From CAZPUS01 sp964589825 (GTDB lineage: Bacteria; Fibrobacterota; Chitinivibrionia; Chitinivibrionales; WJKA01), in the NCBI GenBank assembly GCA_964589825.1, contig CAZPUS010000004.1, positions 67,119 through 131,118 on the forward strand: a stretch of 64,000 nucleotides of DNA, written 5' to 3'. The position numbers were made by a program, and so were the translations under genes. The notes under the pieces were generated by a model. It worked only from the letters and a program-made list of their open reading frames with translations. It was not told the DNA's origin and searched no databases. How positions within the stretch are numbered: the stretch's first letter is position 1; each line of letters begins with the position of its first letter. Below, piece by piece: positions 34,328-43,260 of this stretch.

Positions 34328-37300
34328 CTATTGCGCCTTTTCCCACTCTTGCTTAATCTTCGGATTATTCGGCGCAAGCTCATGGGCACGCTTGAGATGC
34401 TTCATATACAATTCTTTTTTATCCCATAAAAGCTGCAGCTTGGCGAGTCCGAGTTCAGCAAGTGCAAAGGTAGAATCACGGCTCAGGGCACGTTCGTAAT
34501 ACGTTTTGGCCCACATCGGGCTTTTATTGAGCTTCCTGCCATACTGACGATATATTTCCGCTTTATAATAATACGCTTTGGGAGAATCCTCCATGCGAAT
34601 CACTTCGTCAAAGGCCTGCACCGCCTCCTCGTACTTTTTCTGAACAATCAAAATCCGGCCCTGCAGCATCAGGACATCCGCACTTGGCACTGTTGCCATA
34701 AGGTTTTCTGTTTCATCGTATGCCTTGCGGTACTTTTCCTGTTTGAACAAAAGACGCGCATACATGAGCCTTACCTCACGGTCCTGAGGAAACCTCTCGG
34801 TCATTTTCTCGACCTCATTTGTTGCATCCTTCAGTCTCCCGTTTTCGATATAGAGGTCAACCAGGCGCTTTCGCAGCTCCTTGTCATCAGGTTTTTCCAC
34901 ACTCGCTTTTTCAAGCGCCTTGATCGCTTCACCCGGGTTACCGGTATTTCGATACGCGATCGCCTTTGCTTTGAGCAATGCAGGATCCTTCGGAGCAACG
35001 GTGCTTGCGGTTTCCAGGTAGATCAATGCATCGTTGTAGTCGCCTTTTTTAATAAGAATCTCCCCGATCCGCGTATTCGCTTGCTTGTCCTGGGGTTTGC
35101 TCTCAACATAATTTTTATATGCCTCGAGTTCTTCGTCCACTTTCCCCATACCATTATATGCCTGCGCAAGTTTTTCCCAGATTACGGGCAGAGAATCGGC
35201 CATGGAGGTGATTTTGTTGAAATAGGCGATTGCCGCTTCATTATTTCCCTTTTCAGAGTAGATCATACCGAGTCTGAGGAAATTACGATAGTCGTCACGA
35301 TATTTGCTGATATTATCTTTATACCTCGCTATTGCGGCATCGGTATCCACTTTTTCGAGTAACCGCGCCGATTTGTAGGCTGCATCTGTATCCCGCACCC
35401 CCTTAAGCTGAGTATATTTGCGATAGTACTCTGCGGCATTCTCATTCTGTTCCATCTCTTCGTAGGACTTGGCAAGTATGGTATAGAGCAATTTTAAACT
35501 TGAAAGACTGGGATTGCGATCGAGCAAATCCTTCGAAATACGCACCGCTTTTTCATATTCGCCCTGATGATATGCGGCATCGGCAAGAGCTCTTTGAAGC
35601 GAAAAGTCTTCTGCCGCCTCCCCCTTTACCATTTCCAGGTATTTGAGCGCTGCTTCATAGTTTTCATTTTCATGCTCATAAAGACCGACCTGCCTAGCGA
35701 TGTCATTATCCCGCGCACCACTATCAAGGTATTTACGATACGCATCGATCGCCTGATCTTTCTGCTGCTGTTGCGAATAGAGGTTACCGAGCGATTTGTA
35801 TTGCTCAACGACTTCAGGCCTCATCATTACGATCTGTTCATACGTTATCACCGCTTCATCGTCCCGGCCGGCAGCCTCCTGGCTCTGTGCAAGAAGCGTC
35901 AGCAACATCACGTCCTGCGGATCCTTCTGCAGCGCTTTATTAAAGCTTTCTATAGCCTTGGAATACTCCTCCATTTGTTTGTAAATGGTGCCAAGCGTCT
36001 TATAATCATTTGCAGTCGCTTTTCCTGACTCTATCTTTCCCTTGATCGCCTTGATAGCCTCCTGATGCTTTCCTTTTTCAATCACGATCTCCGCATAATT
36101 ACCGTAAAATCCGCTTATATTCGGATCCAGTTCAATCGCTTTTCGATACGCGTCAAGCGCGTCGTCCTTACGGCCCTTATCGTACAGCATATTACCAAGA
36201 TCGGCCTGCGCACGTGCATCTTCGTTATTGAGCTTGATATAATCCAATACATAGGTGAACGCTTCGTCCGTTTTCTCCAGCTCCAGCGCGATACGATACA
36301 GTCTTTTGAATACAGTTTCGTTTTCCGGCTGCAAATCGGCAAGCTCGTCGTATATTTCGTAGGCTTCTTCGAGCTTATCTTTCGAATAAAGATAGTCGGC
36401 ATATCGCAGACGGGACGTGGTGTTTTTTTTGTCCAATTCGATTATTTGCTTATCCGCTTCTGCAAGTTTATCGGTTTGATCGGTACGCTTGTAACATAAC
36501 GCCAGTTCCTGCCAGTACGTTTCGTTTCGTGGTTTTTTTCGGGTCAGTTTTTCCAGCGGATCGATAGCTGACTCATACTCATTCTGGTCCAGGTATGCTT
36601 TGTAAAGCACTTCATACGATTTAATCTTGTCGGGATCCGCTTTAACCGCATCATCGGCTGCTTCTATTGCGGTCGGTATTCTGTTGAGATTATACGCACT
36701 CAACGCAATTCCCTGCCATGCCTCGGGTGATTTGTTCAGTGAATCACTTTTGCGAAACATTTGCAGCGCTTTTTCGTATTCCTCCGCCTCGAGATTATAA
36801 TTACCGAGTGTAAGATACACTTCGGGATCACCCGGACTGAGGTTTATCATTTTTTCATAGGTCTGCTTTGCTTTCTCTTCTTCCCCGACCTTTTTATACA
36901 GATCCGCAAGGTTTGCATACGCTTCCAGGTTACGATTGTTTATCTCGATCGCTTTCTCGAGACTCGCGATCGCATCATTTTTTTTGTCAAGGTTTTTCTG
37001 GGCTTCGGCAAGACGCATATACAGGTCGGTTACCTGGGAGGCTTTTGGATCTGCATCCTTGATAAAACTGAGGTGGCCCAACGCGGACTGGTATTTTTCC
37101 TGCTTGAGCTTATATCGTGCAACCTTGGCCCGTGCAGTCAATGCGTTGTTAGATTTATCGCTTCCAAACTGTTTCACCGCATCCTGATACGCCTCGACGG
37201 CATCTTTCGTATCTGCGGCATTCTCTTTGGCAACCGCCCTTTTGTAATAATCTTCTGCAGTTGCATCTTCTGCGGTCTCAATACATTTATCGTAATACGA

Positions 37301-38035
37301 CGCCGCCTCCGAATAATCACCCGTACGATAATAGGCACGTGCCAGTTCCAGTTGTACCTGCGATTCAATTTCGCGCTCTTTTGCCGCCTTTTTGAAATAG
37401 GAAATTGCTTCCTGCGAGTTTCCCGTGAGCCTGTGACTTCGCCCCAGCTTCAGTGCTGTACGCGCATCCTTACTGTTCTCGTACGCTTTCTCGAGAAGCG
37501 GCAATGCATTCTCGTATTCTTCATCATTGTAATAAATATTCCCGAGTTCCCGGTTGGCTACAATATTGCCGGGATCGGTTTCAATAACTTTTTCCAAGGC
37601 ACTTTTTGCTTTTTCCGGTCTATCCAGCGCAATGCACGCTCGCGCATACTGCCAACTCGCTTCTCCTGAAAATTGAATATCCATGGCTTTTTGTGCCAGA
37701 TCCATCGCTCGTTCATGTTTCTCCAGCGTATTGGATACCCGGGCAGCCCCAAGTACCGATTCATAGTGTTCCGGATGCGAACGCATCGATACCATGTAGG
37801 TTGCCAGCGCTTTTGGTTCCAACCCCTTCTTTTCGTATGCACGTCCGATTTTCGCCCATTCATCGGCTGTGCGTGAGGTCGCAGGCAGATTCTCATCGGC
37901 ATATTCAATGGCTTCATCGTATTTTTCGGAATCGATTAACCTGTCAAGCGTACTGTCAGCAAATATCACATGACAACACAGTACCACTGCACTCACCACA
38001 CGACCAGCCATGCATACTCGTTGTATTGATTTCAT
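34328..38035 (-). CDS. Large tetratricopeptide-repeat protein, exported
   Basis: 1235 residues with an N-terminal signal sequence (about residues 1-26, MKSIQRVCMAGRVVSAVVLCCHVIFA). After it the protein is almost entirely TPR units of 34 residues, roughly 30 in a row, with the classic W-LG-Y and A-Y-P positions (e.g. EAYANLADLYKKVGEEEKAKQTYEKMINLSP). The composition is rich in K, E, A and Y. No catalytic domain, lipobox or membrane helix beyond the signal was seen. Such superhelical solenoids act as periplasmic or outer-membrane scaffolds for assembly complexes; which complex is unknown. AGGAGGA stands at a good distance before the ATG. It is monocistronic, with a terminator downstream. Confidence 0.9.
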   Translation of the reverse strand: MKSIQRVCMAGRVVSAVVLCCHVIFADSTLDRLIDSEKYDEAIEYADENLPATSRTADEWAKIGRAYEKKGLEPKALATYMVSMRSHPEHYESVLGAARVSNTLEKHERAMDLAQKAMDIQFSGEASWQYARACIALDRPEKAKSALEKVIETDPGNIVANRELGNIYYNDEEYENALPLLEKAYENSKDARTALKLGRSHRLTGNSQEAISYFKKAAKEREIESQVQLELARAYYRTGDYSEAASYYDKCIETAEDATAEDYYKRAVAKENAADTKDAVEAYQDAVKQFGSDKSNNALTARAKVARYKLKQEKYQSALGHLSFIKDADPKASQVTDLYMRLAEAQKNLDKKNDAIASLEKAIEINNRNLEAYANLADLYKKVGEEEKAKQTYEKMINLSPGDPEVYLTLGNYNLEAEEYEKALQMFRKSDSLNKSPEAWQGIALSAYNLNRIPTAIEAADDAVKADPDKIKSYEVLYKAYLDQNEYESAIDPLEKLTRKKPRNETYWQELALCYKRTDQTDKLAEADKQIIELDKKNTTSRLRYADYLYSKDKLEEAYEIYDELADLQPENETVFKRLYRIALELEKTDEAFTYVLDYIKLNNEDARAQADLGNMLYDKGRKDDALDAYRKAIELDPNISGFYGNYAEIVIEKGKHQEAIKAIKGKIESGKATANDYKTLGTIYKQMEEYSKAIESFNKALQKDPQDVMLLTLLAQSQEAAGRDDEAVITYEQIVMMRPEVVEQYKSLGNLYSQQQQKDQAIDAYRKYLDSGARDNDIARQVGLYEHENENYEAALKYLEMVKGEAAEDFSLQRALADAAYHQGEYEKAVRISKDLLDRNPSLSSLKLLYTILAKSYEEMEQNENAAEYYRKYTQLKGVRDTDAAYKSARLLEKVDTDAAIARYKDNISKYRDDYRNFLRLGMIYSEKGNNEAAIAYFNKITSMADSLPVIWEKLAQAYNGMGKVDEELEAYKNYVESKPQDKQANTRIGEILIKKGDYNDALIYLETASTVAPKDPALLKAKAIAYRNTGNPGEAIKALEKASVEKPDDKELRKRLVDLYIENGRLKDATNEVEKMTERFPQDREVRLMYARLLFKQEKYRKAYDETENLMATVPSADVLMLQGRILIVQKKYEEAVQAFDEVIRMEDSPKAYYYKAEIYRQYGRKLNKSPMWAKTYYERALSRDSTFALAELGLAKLQLLWDKKELYMKHLKRAHELAPNNPKIKQEWEKAQ

Positions 38036-38212
38036 CCTTTGTCCTCCTGAGGGAATTTAGGTAATACTAATGCATGATCATCACACATAATTTTTCAAAA
38101 ATACTTTTTTTTTATTCCGAATGCAATCAACATTCAACGCATTCCCGGACCGTAAACCTCATCCCGATGAGTGAGTGGTGTATCGACTATTCCGCCTTGC
38201 CGGCTCTACTAT

Positions 38213-38256
38213 TACCTGAATTGAGCAGTTGTTTTGATGAAAGCTGCTGTGAGCCG
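38213..38256 (+). repeat. Dispersed intergenic repeat, copy F (5' fragment ending at a stop codon)
   Basis: TACCTGAATTGAGCAGTTG then TTTTGATGAAAGCTGCTGTG and AGCCG. This is the closest match to the family consensus for the first 44 bases, then similarity stops exactly where the amidase gene (minus strand) ends. The hairpin part is absent. The remaining gap 38036-38212 shows nothing nameable. Confidence 0.7.
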
Positions 38257-38889
38257 TCAGGTACTAGCTTCACCGTTTTCAAGACGCAGGAGCACATGTC
38301 CTTCAAATGCGTATGCGATTCGATCCCATGAAAAACATGGACCGGGATCATGCTTTATAGTATCGCGCAACCCCAGTTTCAATGCGACCGATGAGGCAAC
38401 ATCTTCATGGCCGGTAAATGTAAACCGATAGCCGTACCGTGTAACTATATCGCAGACGAGTTGCTCCAACGCTTCGTATTGCGCATTTGTAAAGCCTGAA
38501 TCATGCGTGGCAACAAGTTCCACCCCTATCGAAAAATCGTTAACCCCTCGCCTGTTGTCGGGCGGAGGCATTATGCTCCCGCCGCAATGCCAGGCTTTTT
38601 TTTCTTCCGGGACCAACTGCGTAACAGTTCCCATTCGATCAAGCAGATAATGGCTGCTCACACCGAGATCACACATGATTGATACTATCCGTTCAACCGA
38701 AAACACCTCCTGATTGCGCGTCACCGTACTCGCTGCACTAATATAATGAATTACTATCGTATCTATATGGTCGGTAATTCTTTCTCCCCACAAGTGGCTA
38801 TATCCCGCGGCACGAAGCCGGGTTGCTACATCGACGTCTCCGAGTTTGCAGTCGCTTTTCGCAGAAAGATAACAGTGTCGCACTCGCAT
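38257..38889 (-). CDS. N-acetylmuramoyl-L-alanine amidase (Amidase_2 / AmpD-PGRP fold)
   Basis: 210 residues. Zinc site: first histidine in TIVIHYISA (about residue 48), later GHEDVA and the KHDPGPCFSWD block with the last ligand D/H region. The substrate-facing SSHYLLDRMGTVTQLVPEEKKAWHCG and SIGVELVA are typical. Family members cut the bond between MurNAc and L-Ala in peptidoglycan or in recycled anhydro-muropeptides. There is no signal peptide or cell-wall-binding domain, which favours an AmpD-like cytoplasmic recycling role, though the first 30 residues are unlike AmpD. It lies 19 bases downstream of the phosphatase gene and probably shares its transcript. Confidence 0.87.
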   Translation of the reverse strand: MRVRHCYLSAKSDCKLGDVDVATRLRAAGYSHLWGERITDHIDTIVIHYISAASTVTRNQEVFSVERIVSIMCDLGVSSHYLLDRMGTVTQLVPEEKKAWHCGGSIMPPPDNRRGVNDFSIGVELVATHDSGFTNAQYEALEQLVCDIVTRYGYRFTFTGHEDVASSVALKLGLRDTIKHDPGPCFSWDRIAYAFEGHVLLRLENGEAST

Positions 38890-38908
38890 GTGTAATCCTG
38901 GAATTCCT

Positions 38909-39391
38909 TTACGAATCGGTCGCCGCCCATTGCGTCAACTGCGGAAGCAAGGCATCCACACAACCGGCTATCCGATCGAATGCACGTCTGTATTCGGAAA
39001 CAGGCGCTCCTATCGGGTCTTCTATAACCATCTGCTTTTTAATTTTACTTTCAGGGCTCCATTGTGCCAGCAAACATGCTTTCTCAACCACTTCAGGATA
39101 AAACAATTTCATGAAATCGATCTGAACAGCCTCCATCGCATATATTGCATCAGCTCTGCGCACAATATCTGCGGTAACCGGGCTTGTCCGGTGGGCCTGA
39201 ATATCGATATCATGTTCTGCGCACACGTCAATCGCCTCCTGCGCAGCACGCATTCCCTGCCGGGCATGCGTTCCTGCGGAAAACACATGCAGATCGTTTC
39301 GTCCCGAATTTGCCCAACGGGTCTTCATAACCCCCTCGGCGATGGGGCTTCGACACATGTTTCCTGTACATACAAACAAAACACTTTTCAC
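38909..39391 (-). CDS. Low-molecular-weight protein tyrosine/arginine phosphatase family
   Basis: 160 residues, normal length for the family. The CX5R P-loop is at the N-terminus: VCTGNMCRSPIAEG with nucleophile C8, C13 and R14. The general acid aspartate is in VIEDPIGAP near residue 128. Members dephosphorylate phosphotyrosine or, in Gram-positives, phosphoarginine; in Gram-negatives they often regulate exopolysaccharide export. C13 next to the nucleophile could form a redox-regulating disulfide. No tyrosine kinase or capsule gene is nearby. Confidence 0.9.
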   Translation of the reverse strand: MKSVLFVCTGNMCRSPIAEGVMKTRWANSGRNDLHVFSAGTHARQGMRAAQEAIDVCAEHDIDIQAHRTSPVTADIVRRADAIYAMEAVQIDFMKLFYPEVVEKACLLAQWSPESKIKKQMVIEDPIGAPVSEYRRAFDRIAGCVDALLPQLTQWAATDS

Positions 39392-39466
39392 ACGCAGATT
39401 CCCTTTATTTTCTGTGCAGCTTCCATTTTACATTGTGTGCCAAAAAAAATCCACCCTGAAACCCTG

Positions 39467-39632
39467 TCCTGAACCGGCCGATTGCGTTGATGATGCCAAT
39501 AGCGGGCCGTGCTGTTCTTGCGTTCTCAAATATACCGGATCACACTCCTGCTGTTATGCGCATCATCGGCGGAGGGACAAAACAGCGCGGATGTCAACAA
39601 ACCTCGCAGATAATAATTTACAGTACAGGTCC
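39467..39632 (+). repeat. Dispersed intergenic repeat, copy G (full length, most diverged)
   Basis: Starts GTCCTGAACCGGCCGATTGC, contains GGGCCGTGCTGTTCTTGCGT and ends TTTACAGTACAGGTCC. The 5' and 3' ends match the family well, but the central part has changed so much that only fragments of the hairpin can be drawn. It lies in the gap between the phosphatase start and the ATPase promoter. Confidence 0.65.
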
Positions 39633-39858
39633 ATAACCGATAACACGTTTTTACATCATGATGAAGTGATGGACACCGTCACCATTTCCGGTACAACTCG
39701 AAAAGGCAAAATACATTACGGTACACATCACCGCCCGCCCCGCCGCATTTTCTTTTTCTGCGCTACCACCGCCTTAAATCCGAACACACCCCGACAATGT
39801 TAAGCGATTAAATTTTTGCGCAGTGCATGACCAAATATTATTTTGGGTGGTTATTTGT

Positions 39859-39887
39859 TTGATATTTAAACGCAAAGAGTATATAAT
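39859..39887 (+). promoter_or_regulatory. Strong sigma70-type promoter of the V/A-ATPase operon
   Basis: TTGATA (39859-39864), a 17-base spacer and a perfect TATAAT (39882-39887). Predicted transcript start is about 39894, giving a 5' leader of about 125 bases. Confidence 0.8.
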
Positions 39888-39915
39888 AGGCGTGATTGTT
39901 CGAAACTACAATAGC

Positions 39916-39953
39916 CTCATACGCATAACCTCTTTAACAAATGTGCGTATGAG
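39916..39953 (+). promoter_or_regulatory. 10-bp leader hairpin in the ATPase operon mRNA
   Basis: CTCATACGCA (39916-39925) pairs perfectly with TGCGTATGAG (39944-39953) around an 18-base loop. It starts about 22 bases after the predicted transcript start and has no T tract, so it is not a terminator. It may stabilise the mRNA or bind a regulator. Confidence 0.6.
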
Positions 39954-40018
39954 CGCGTTCATTTATTAATTAGTAAGTTAACCAGCACACTTTTAGTCCT
40001 TCCACAAGGGGTCGCCTC

Positions 40019-40642
40019 ATGGAACAGAAAATTTCAGAACTTACCGACAAGCTCTATAAAGAAGGCGTAGAAAAGGGTGAGCAGAAAGCATCTCAACTGC
40101 AACAGGAAGCTGAACAAAAACGTGATGCCATTATTAGTGATGCACAAAAAGAAGCGGAACAGATAAAGGAACGGGCCAAAAAAGAAGCACAGGATTTGCG
40201 GCGCAACATGGAATCCGAAATCAAAATTGCGGGACAACAGCTGACAAGCGAGATAAAACAGCAGATTACCGACGCCATAACCGCAACACAGGTTAACGAA
40301 AGCATTTCCAAAACGCTCCAAGATCCTGAAACGGTCAGAGAATTCATCAGAATACTGCTCGAAAACTGGGACCCCAAAAGTGCACAGATACCTTCGGTGG
40401 CTGTGCTGCTGCCTGAAGAAAAAAAGCAGGAGCTCGAAAAAGCGTTCAAGGCGGGCGTGTTTAAAAAACTGTCCGAATCCCCATCCATACAGTTCTCCAA
40501 AAAAATAAAACGCGGTTTCCAGATCGAAGCAAAGGATTCCGGCTTTATTATCAGTTTTACAGATGAGGATTTCGTTGAATTTTTCAAAATGTATCTTCGT
40601 CCCAAAACCGGTGAATTCCTCTTTGGAGCGGAACAATCATGA
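40019..40642 (+). CDS. atpE: V/A-type ATP synthase subunit E
   Basis: 207 residues. The N-terminal half is a long charged coiled coil rich in Q, E, K and A (residues about 1-100, QKASQLQQEAEQKRDAIISDAQKEAEQ), as in the peripheral stalk. The C-terminal half is a globular head that binds the top of the A3B3 ring. First gene of the seven-gene operon E-DUF2764-A-B-D-I-K, the same order as in Spirochaetes, Chlamydiae and Bacteroidota. Its stop overlaps the next start (ATGA). Confidence 0.88.
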   Translation: MEQKISELTDKLYKEGVEKGEQKASQLQQEAEQKRDAIISDAQKEAEQIKERAKKEAQDLRRNMESEIKIAGQQLTSEIKQQITDAITATQVNESISKTLQDPETVREFIRILLENWDPKSAQIPSVAVLLPEEKKQELEKAFKAGVFKKLSESPSIQFSKKIKRGFQIEAKDSGFIISFTDEDFVEFFKMYLRPKTGEFLFGAEQS

Positions 40643-41487
40643 CAAATAAGGCGTATTACTATCTTGTAGCCGGTCTTCCGGATATTACGCTGCATGACAA
40701 ACGAAGCACCGATGAACTTCGCAGCGCGGTCGAAGAAGCCACCGAGCGGGTGCACCGTGACGATCGCAGGGCGATACACGCACTTCGTTACACCTACGAC
40801 AATCAAAATCTTCTGCTGCAGTTATTTCCACGTGAGGACGCACAATTCAACCCGCTGGGCAATTTTTCAGCACAACTTCTTGCACAGGAAATAAAGCATC
40901 CTGATACGCTCCCGGAATATATGATTTCGTTTATTCAGGCATACAACGGCGGAAATAAAAAAGAGAACGAGGGGTCATGGGAAGATACATTCGCCAGTTT
41001 CTTTTATGAAGAAATGTGCTCCCACTCTTCATGCTTCGTACGCGACTGGTACACGTTCGACCTGAACCTGCGCAACGTTCTGTCCGCAATAAACTGCAGA
41101 AAGCACCCCAAAGGTGCGGAAAATAAATACAGCGGTTATTCTGTTGAACACAGCATAATCGGTACGGACGAAATCGCCCGACAGTTAAAAAAAAGCAGCG
41201 CGCAGGATTTTGGACTTACCTCTCTGCTGCCGTGGATAGAGACGGTGCTGAACTTTCCTGAGCAGCTCGATCAACGGGAAGAGCGTATCGATCTGTTTCG
41301 CTGGGATATGCTCGATTCGATGTGTGAAGGTACCTTCTTTGGCATTGAGCTTATTCTCAGTTTTATCATAAAACTTGGTATCATTCAACGGTGGCAGAAT
41401 CTTGACACCGAACGCGGCAAAGAGATGCTTGAGACTCTCACCGAGCGGCTCACCTCGGAATTTTCTCTGCCCCAAGAAATGGAATAA
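40639..41487 (+). CDS. DUF2764 protein of the V/A-ATPase operon
   Basis: 282 residues. MTNKAYYYLVAGLPDITLHDKR matches the start of the DUF2764 family, found almost only in bacterial V/A-ATPase operons between subunits E and A. It is mostly helical, with no signal peptide. Since no separate subunit C is present here, it probably takes the place of the subunit C-like central-stalk adaptor; this is inferred from position and helical character. It overlaps E by four bases and is 12 bases before A. Confidence 0.85.
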   Translation: MTNKAYYYLVAGLPDITLHDKRSTDELRSAVEEATERVHRDDRRAIHALRYTYDNQNLLLQLFPREDAQFNPLGNFSAQLLAQEIKHPDTLPEYMISFIQAYNGGNKKENEGSWEDTFASFFYEEMCSHSSCFVRDWYTFDLNLRNVLSAINCRKHPKGAENKYSGYSVEHSIIGTDEIARQLKKSSAQDFGLTSLLPWIETVLNFPEQLDQREERIDLFRWDMLDSMCEGTFFGIELILSFIIKLGIIQRWQNLDTERGKEMLETLTERLTSEFSLPQEME

Positions 41488-41499
41488 TCGGAGGTTTTC

Positions 41500-43260
41500 A
41501 TGAGCACCAAAGGAAAAGTAAGAGGAATCGTTTCCAACCTGGTTACGGTTAAAGTAGACGGCCCGGTCAGCCAGAACGAAATCTGCTATATCGACCTGCG
41601 TGGTGAAAAGCTTATGTCCGAGGTGATCCGGGTAAGCGGCGACACCGCCTATATCCAGGTATTCGAAAGCACACGACAGCTCTATGTGGGCTGTGAGGTC
41701 GAATTCACCGGAAGCATGCTCGAAGTCGAACTGGGTCCGGGAATGCTCGAACGTCGCTACGACGGACTGCAGAACGACCTGCAGGCAAAAGAAGGTACTT
41801 TTCTGAAACGTGGCGATTATACGACAGGCCTCGACACGAAAAGAAAATGGCATTTCGTCCCTTATAAAAAAGTGGATGAAGCGGTGGAAGCGGCAGACTG
41901 GCTGGGCTATGTCAAGGAGAACTGGCTCGATCACAACATCATGGTACCATTCGATTTCCCTTCTACCGCGACACTGACCTGGATTGCGGACGAGGGGGAT
42001 TATTCTGTCGATGACGTGATCGCAAAAGCAAAAGATGAAGAGGGCAAGGAGCATGAATTTTCGATGCGGTTCAAGTGGCCCGTTAAAATCGAAGTACAGG
42101 GCTATAAGGACAAACCGAGACCGTCAAAGATCCTCGAAACCGGTGTACGCACCATTGATACGCTCAATCCTATTACCGAAGGCGGTACCGGATTTATTCC
42201 TGGTCCCTTCGGTTGCGGAAAAACCGTACTGCAGCATGCGCTCTCAAAGCAGGCTGAAGCGGACATTATCGTTGTCGTCGCCTGCGGAGAACGTGCAAAC
42301 GAGGTTGTGGAGATTTTTACCGAATTTCCGGAACTCGACGATCCCCGTACCGGACGCAAGCTTATGGAACGTACCATCATTATATGCAACACCTCGAACA
42401 TGCCGGTTGCCGCTCGTGAAGCTTCGGTCTACACCGGGATGACCATCGCGGAGTACTACCGCATGGCGGGGAAGAAAGTATTGCTGCTTGCCGACTCTAC
42501 CTCCCGGTGGGCCCAGGCATTGCGTGAAATGTCAAACCGTATGGAAGAACTGCCGGGTCCCGATGCCTATCCCATGGATCTGTCGGCGATCATCGCCAAC
42601 TTTTACAGTCGCGCCGGTTTTGTCAACCTGAAAAACTCACAATCGGGCTCGGTTACCTTTATCGGCACCGTAAGTCCCGCCGGGGGTAACCTCAAGGAAC
42701 CGGTCACCGAATCGACCAAAAAAGCGGCTCGGTGTTTTTATGCACTGGAGCAGGGACGTGCAGACAGCAAACGCTATCCAGCGGTAGACCCCATGGAGAG
42801 TTACTCCAAATATCTCGAATACGATGAAGTGGTCTCTCATCTCTCCGAAACGGTGGAAGAGGGATGGATCGATAAGGTGATGAAACTAAAGGATATTATT
42901 CAGCGGGGCCGTGAAGTGCAGGAGCAGATCAACATCCTGGGTGACGACGGCGTACCACTGGATTACCATGTGATATTCAACAAATCGGAGGTGATCGACT
43001 TCGTGATTCTCCAGCAGGATGCATTTGACGATATCGATGCGTCGACCCCCCTTGCACGTCAGCGCTATATGGTAAATAAAGTGCTAAAGCTGTGCGACAC
43101 CGAATTTTCATTCGACGGGTTCGAAGAAATCAACACCTATTTCAAGAAACTCATCAATCTGTTCAAACAAATGAATTATCAGGAATTCGAAGGCGATAAA
43201 TTCAAGGATTTTGAAAAACAAATCGACGAGCTGGTTGCTGAAAGGAGTGTGGCGGCATGA
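41500..43260 (+). CDS. atpA: V/A-type ATP synthase catalytic subunit A
   Basis: 586 residues, standard length. The catalytic P-loop is GPFGCGKT at residues 235-242, followed by ACGERANEVVEIF and the Walker B region KKVLLLADSTSRWAQALREMSNRMEELPG. The A-specific non-homologous region is present between about residues 110 and 200. It hydrolyses or synthesises ATP at the A/B interface. GGAGG lies eight bases before the ATG; the gene overlaps subunit B by four bases. Confidence 0.96.
   Translation: MSTKGKVRGIVSNLVTVKVDGPVSQNEICYIDLRGEKLMSEVIRVSGDTAYIQVFESTRQLYVGCEVEFTGSMLEVELGPGMLERRYDGLQNDLQAKEGTFLKRGDYTTGLDTKRKWHFVPYKKVDEAVEAADWLGYVKENWLDHNIMVPFDFPSTATLTWIADEGDYSVDDVIAKAKDEEGKEHEFSMRFKWPVKIEVQGYKDKPRPSKILETGVRTIDTLNPITEGGTGFIPGPFGCGKTVLQHALSKQAEADIIVVVACGERANEVVEIFTEFPELDDPRTGRKLMERTIIICNTSNMPVAAREASVYTGMTIAEYYRMAGKKVLLLADSTSRWAQALREMSNRMEELPGPDAYPMDLSAIIANFYSRAGFVNLKNSQSGSVTFIGTVSPAGGNLKEPVTESTKKAARCFYALEQGRADSKRYPAVDPMESYSKYLEYDEVVSHLSETVEEGWIDKVMKLKDIIQRGREVQEQINILGDDGVPLDYHVIFNKSEVIDFVILQQDAFDDIDASTPLARQRYMVNKVLKLCDTEFSFDGFEEINTYFKKLINLFKQMNYQEFEGDKFKDFEKQIDELVAERSVAA

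Noticed and set aside
40034..40806. Long minus-strand open frames opposite ATPase subunits E and DUF2764 (also opposite A and B)
   Set aside because: They mirror the codon bias of the well-supported plus-strand genes and show no recognisable domain.
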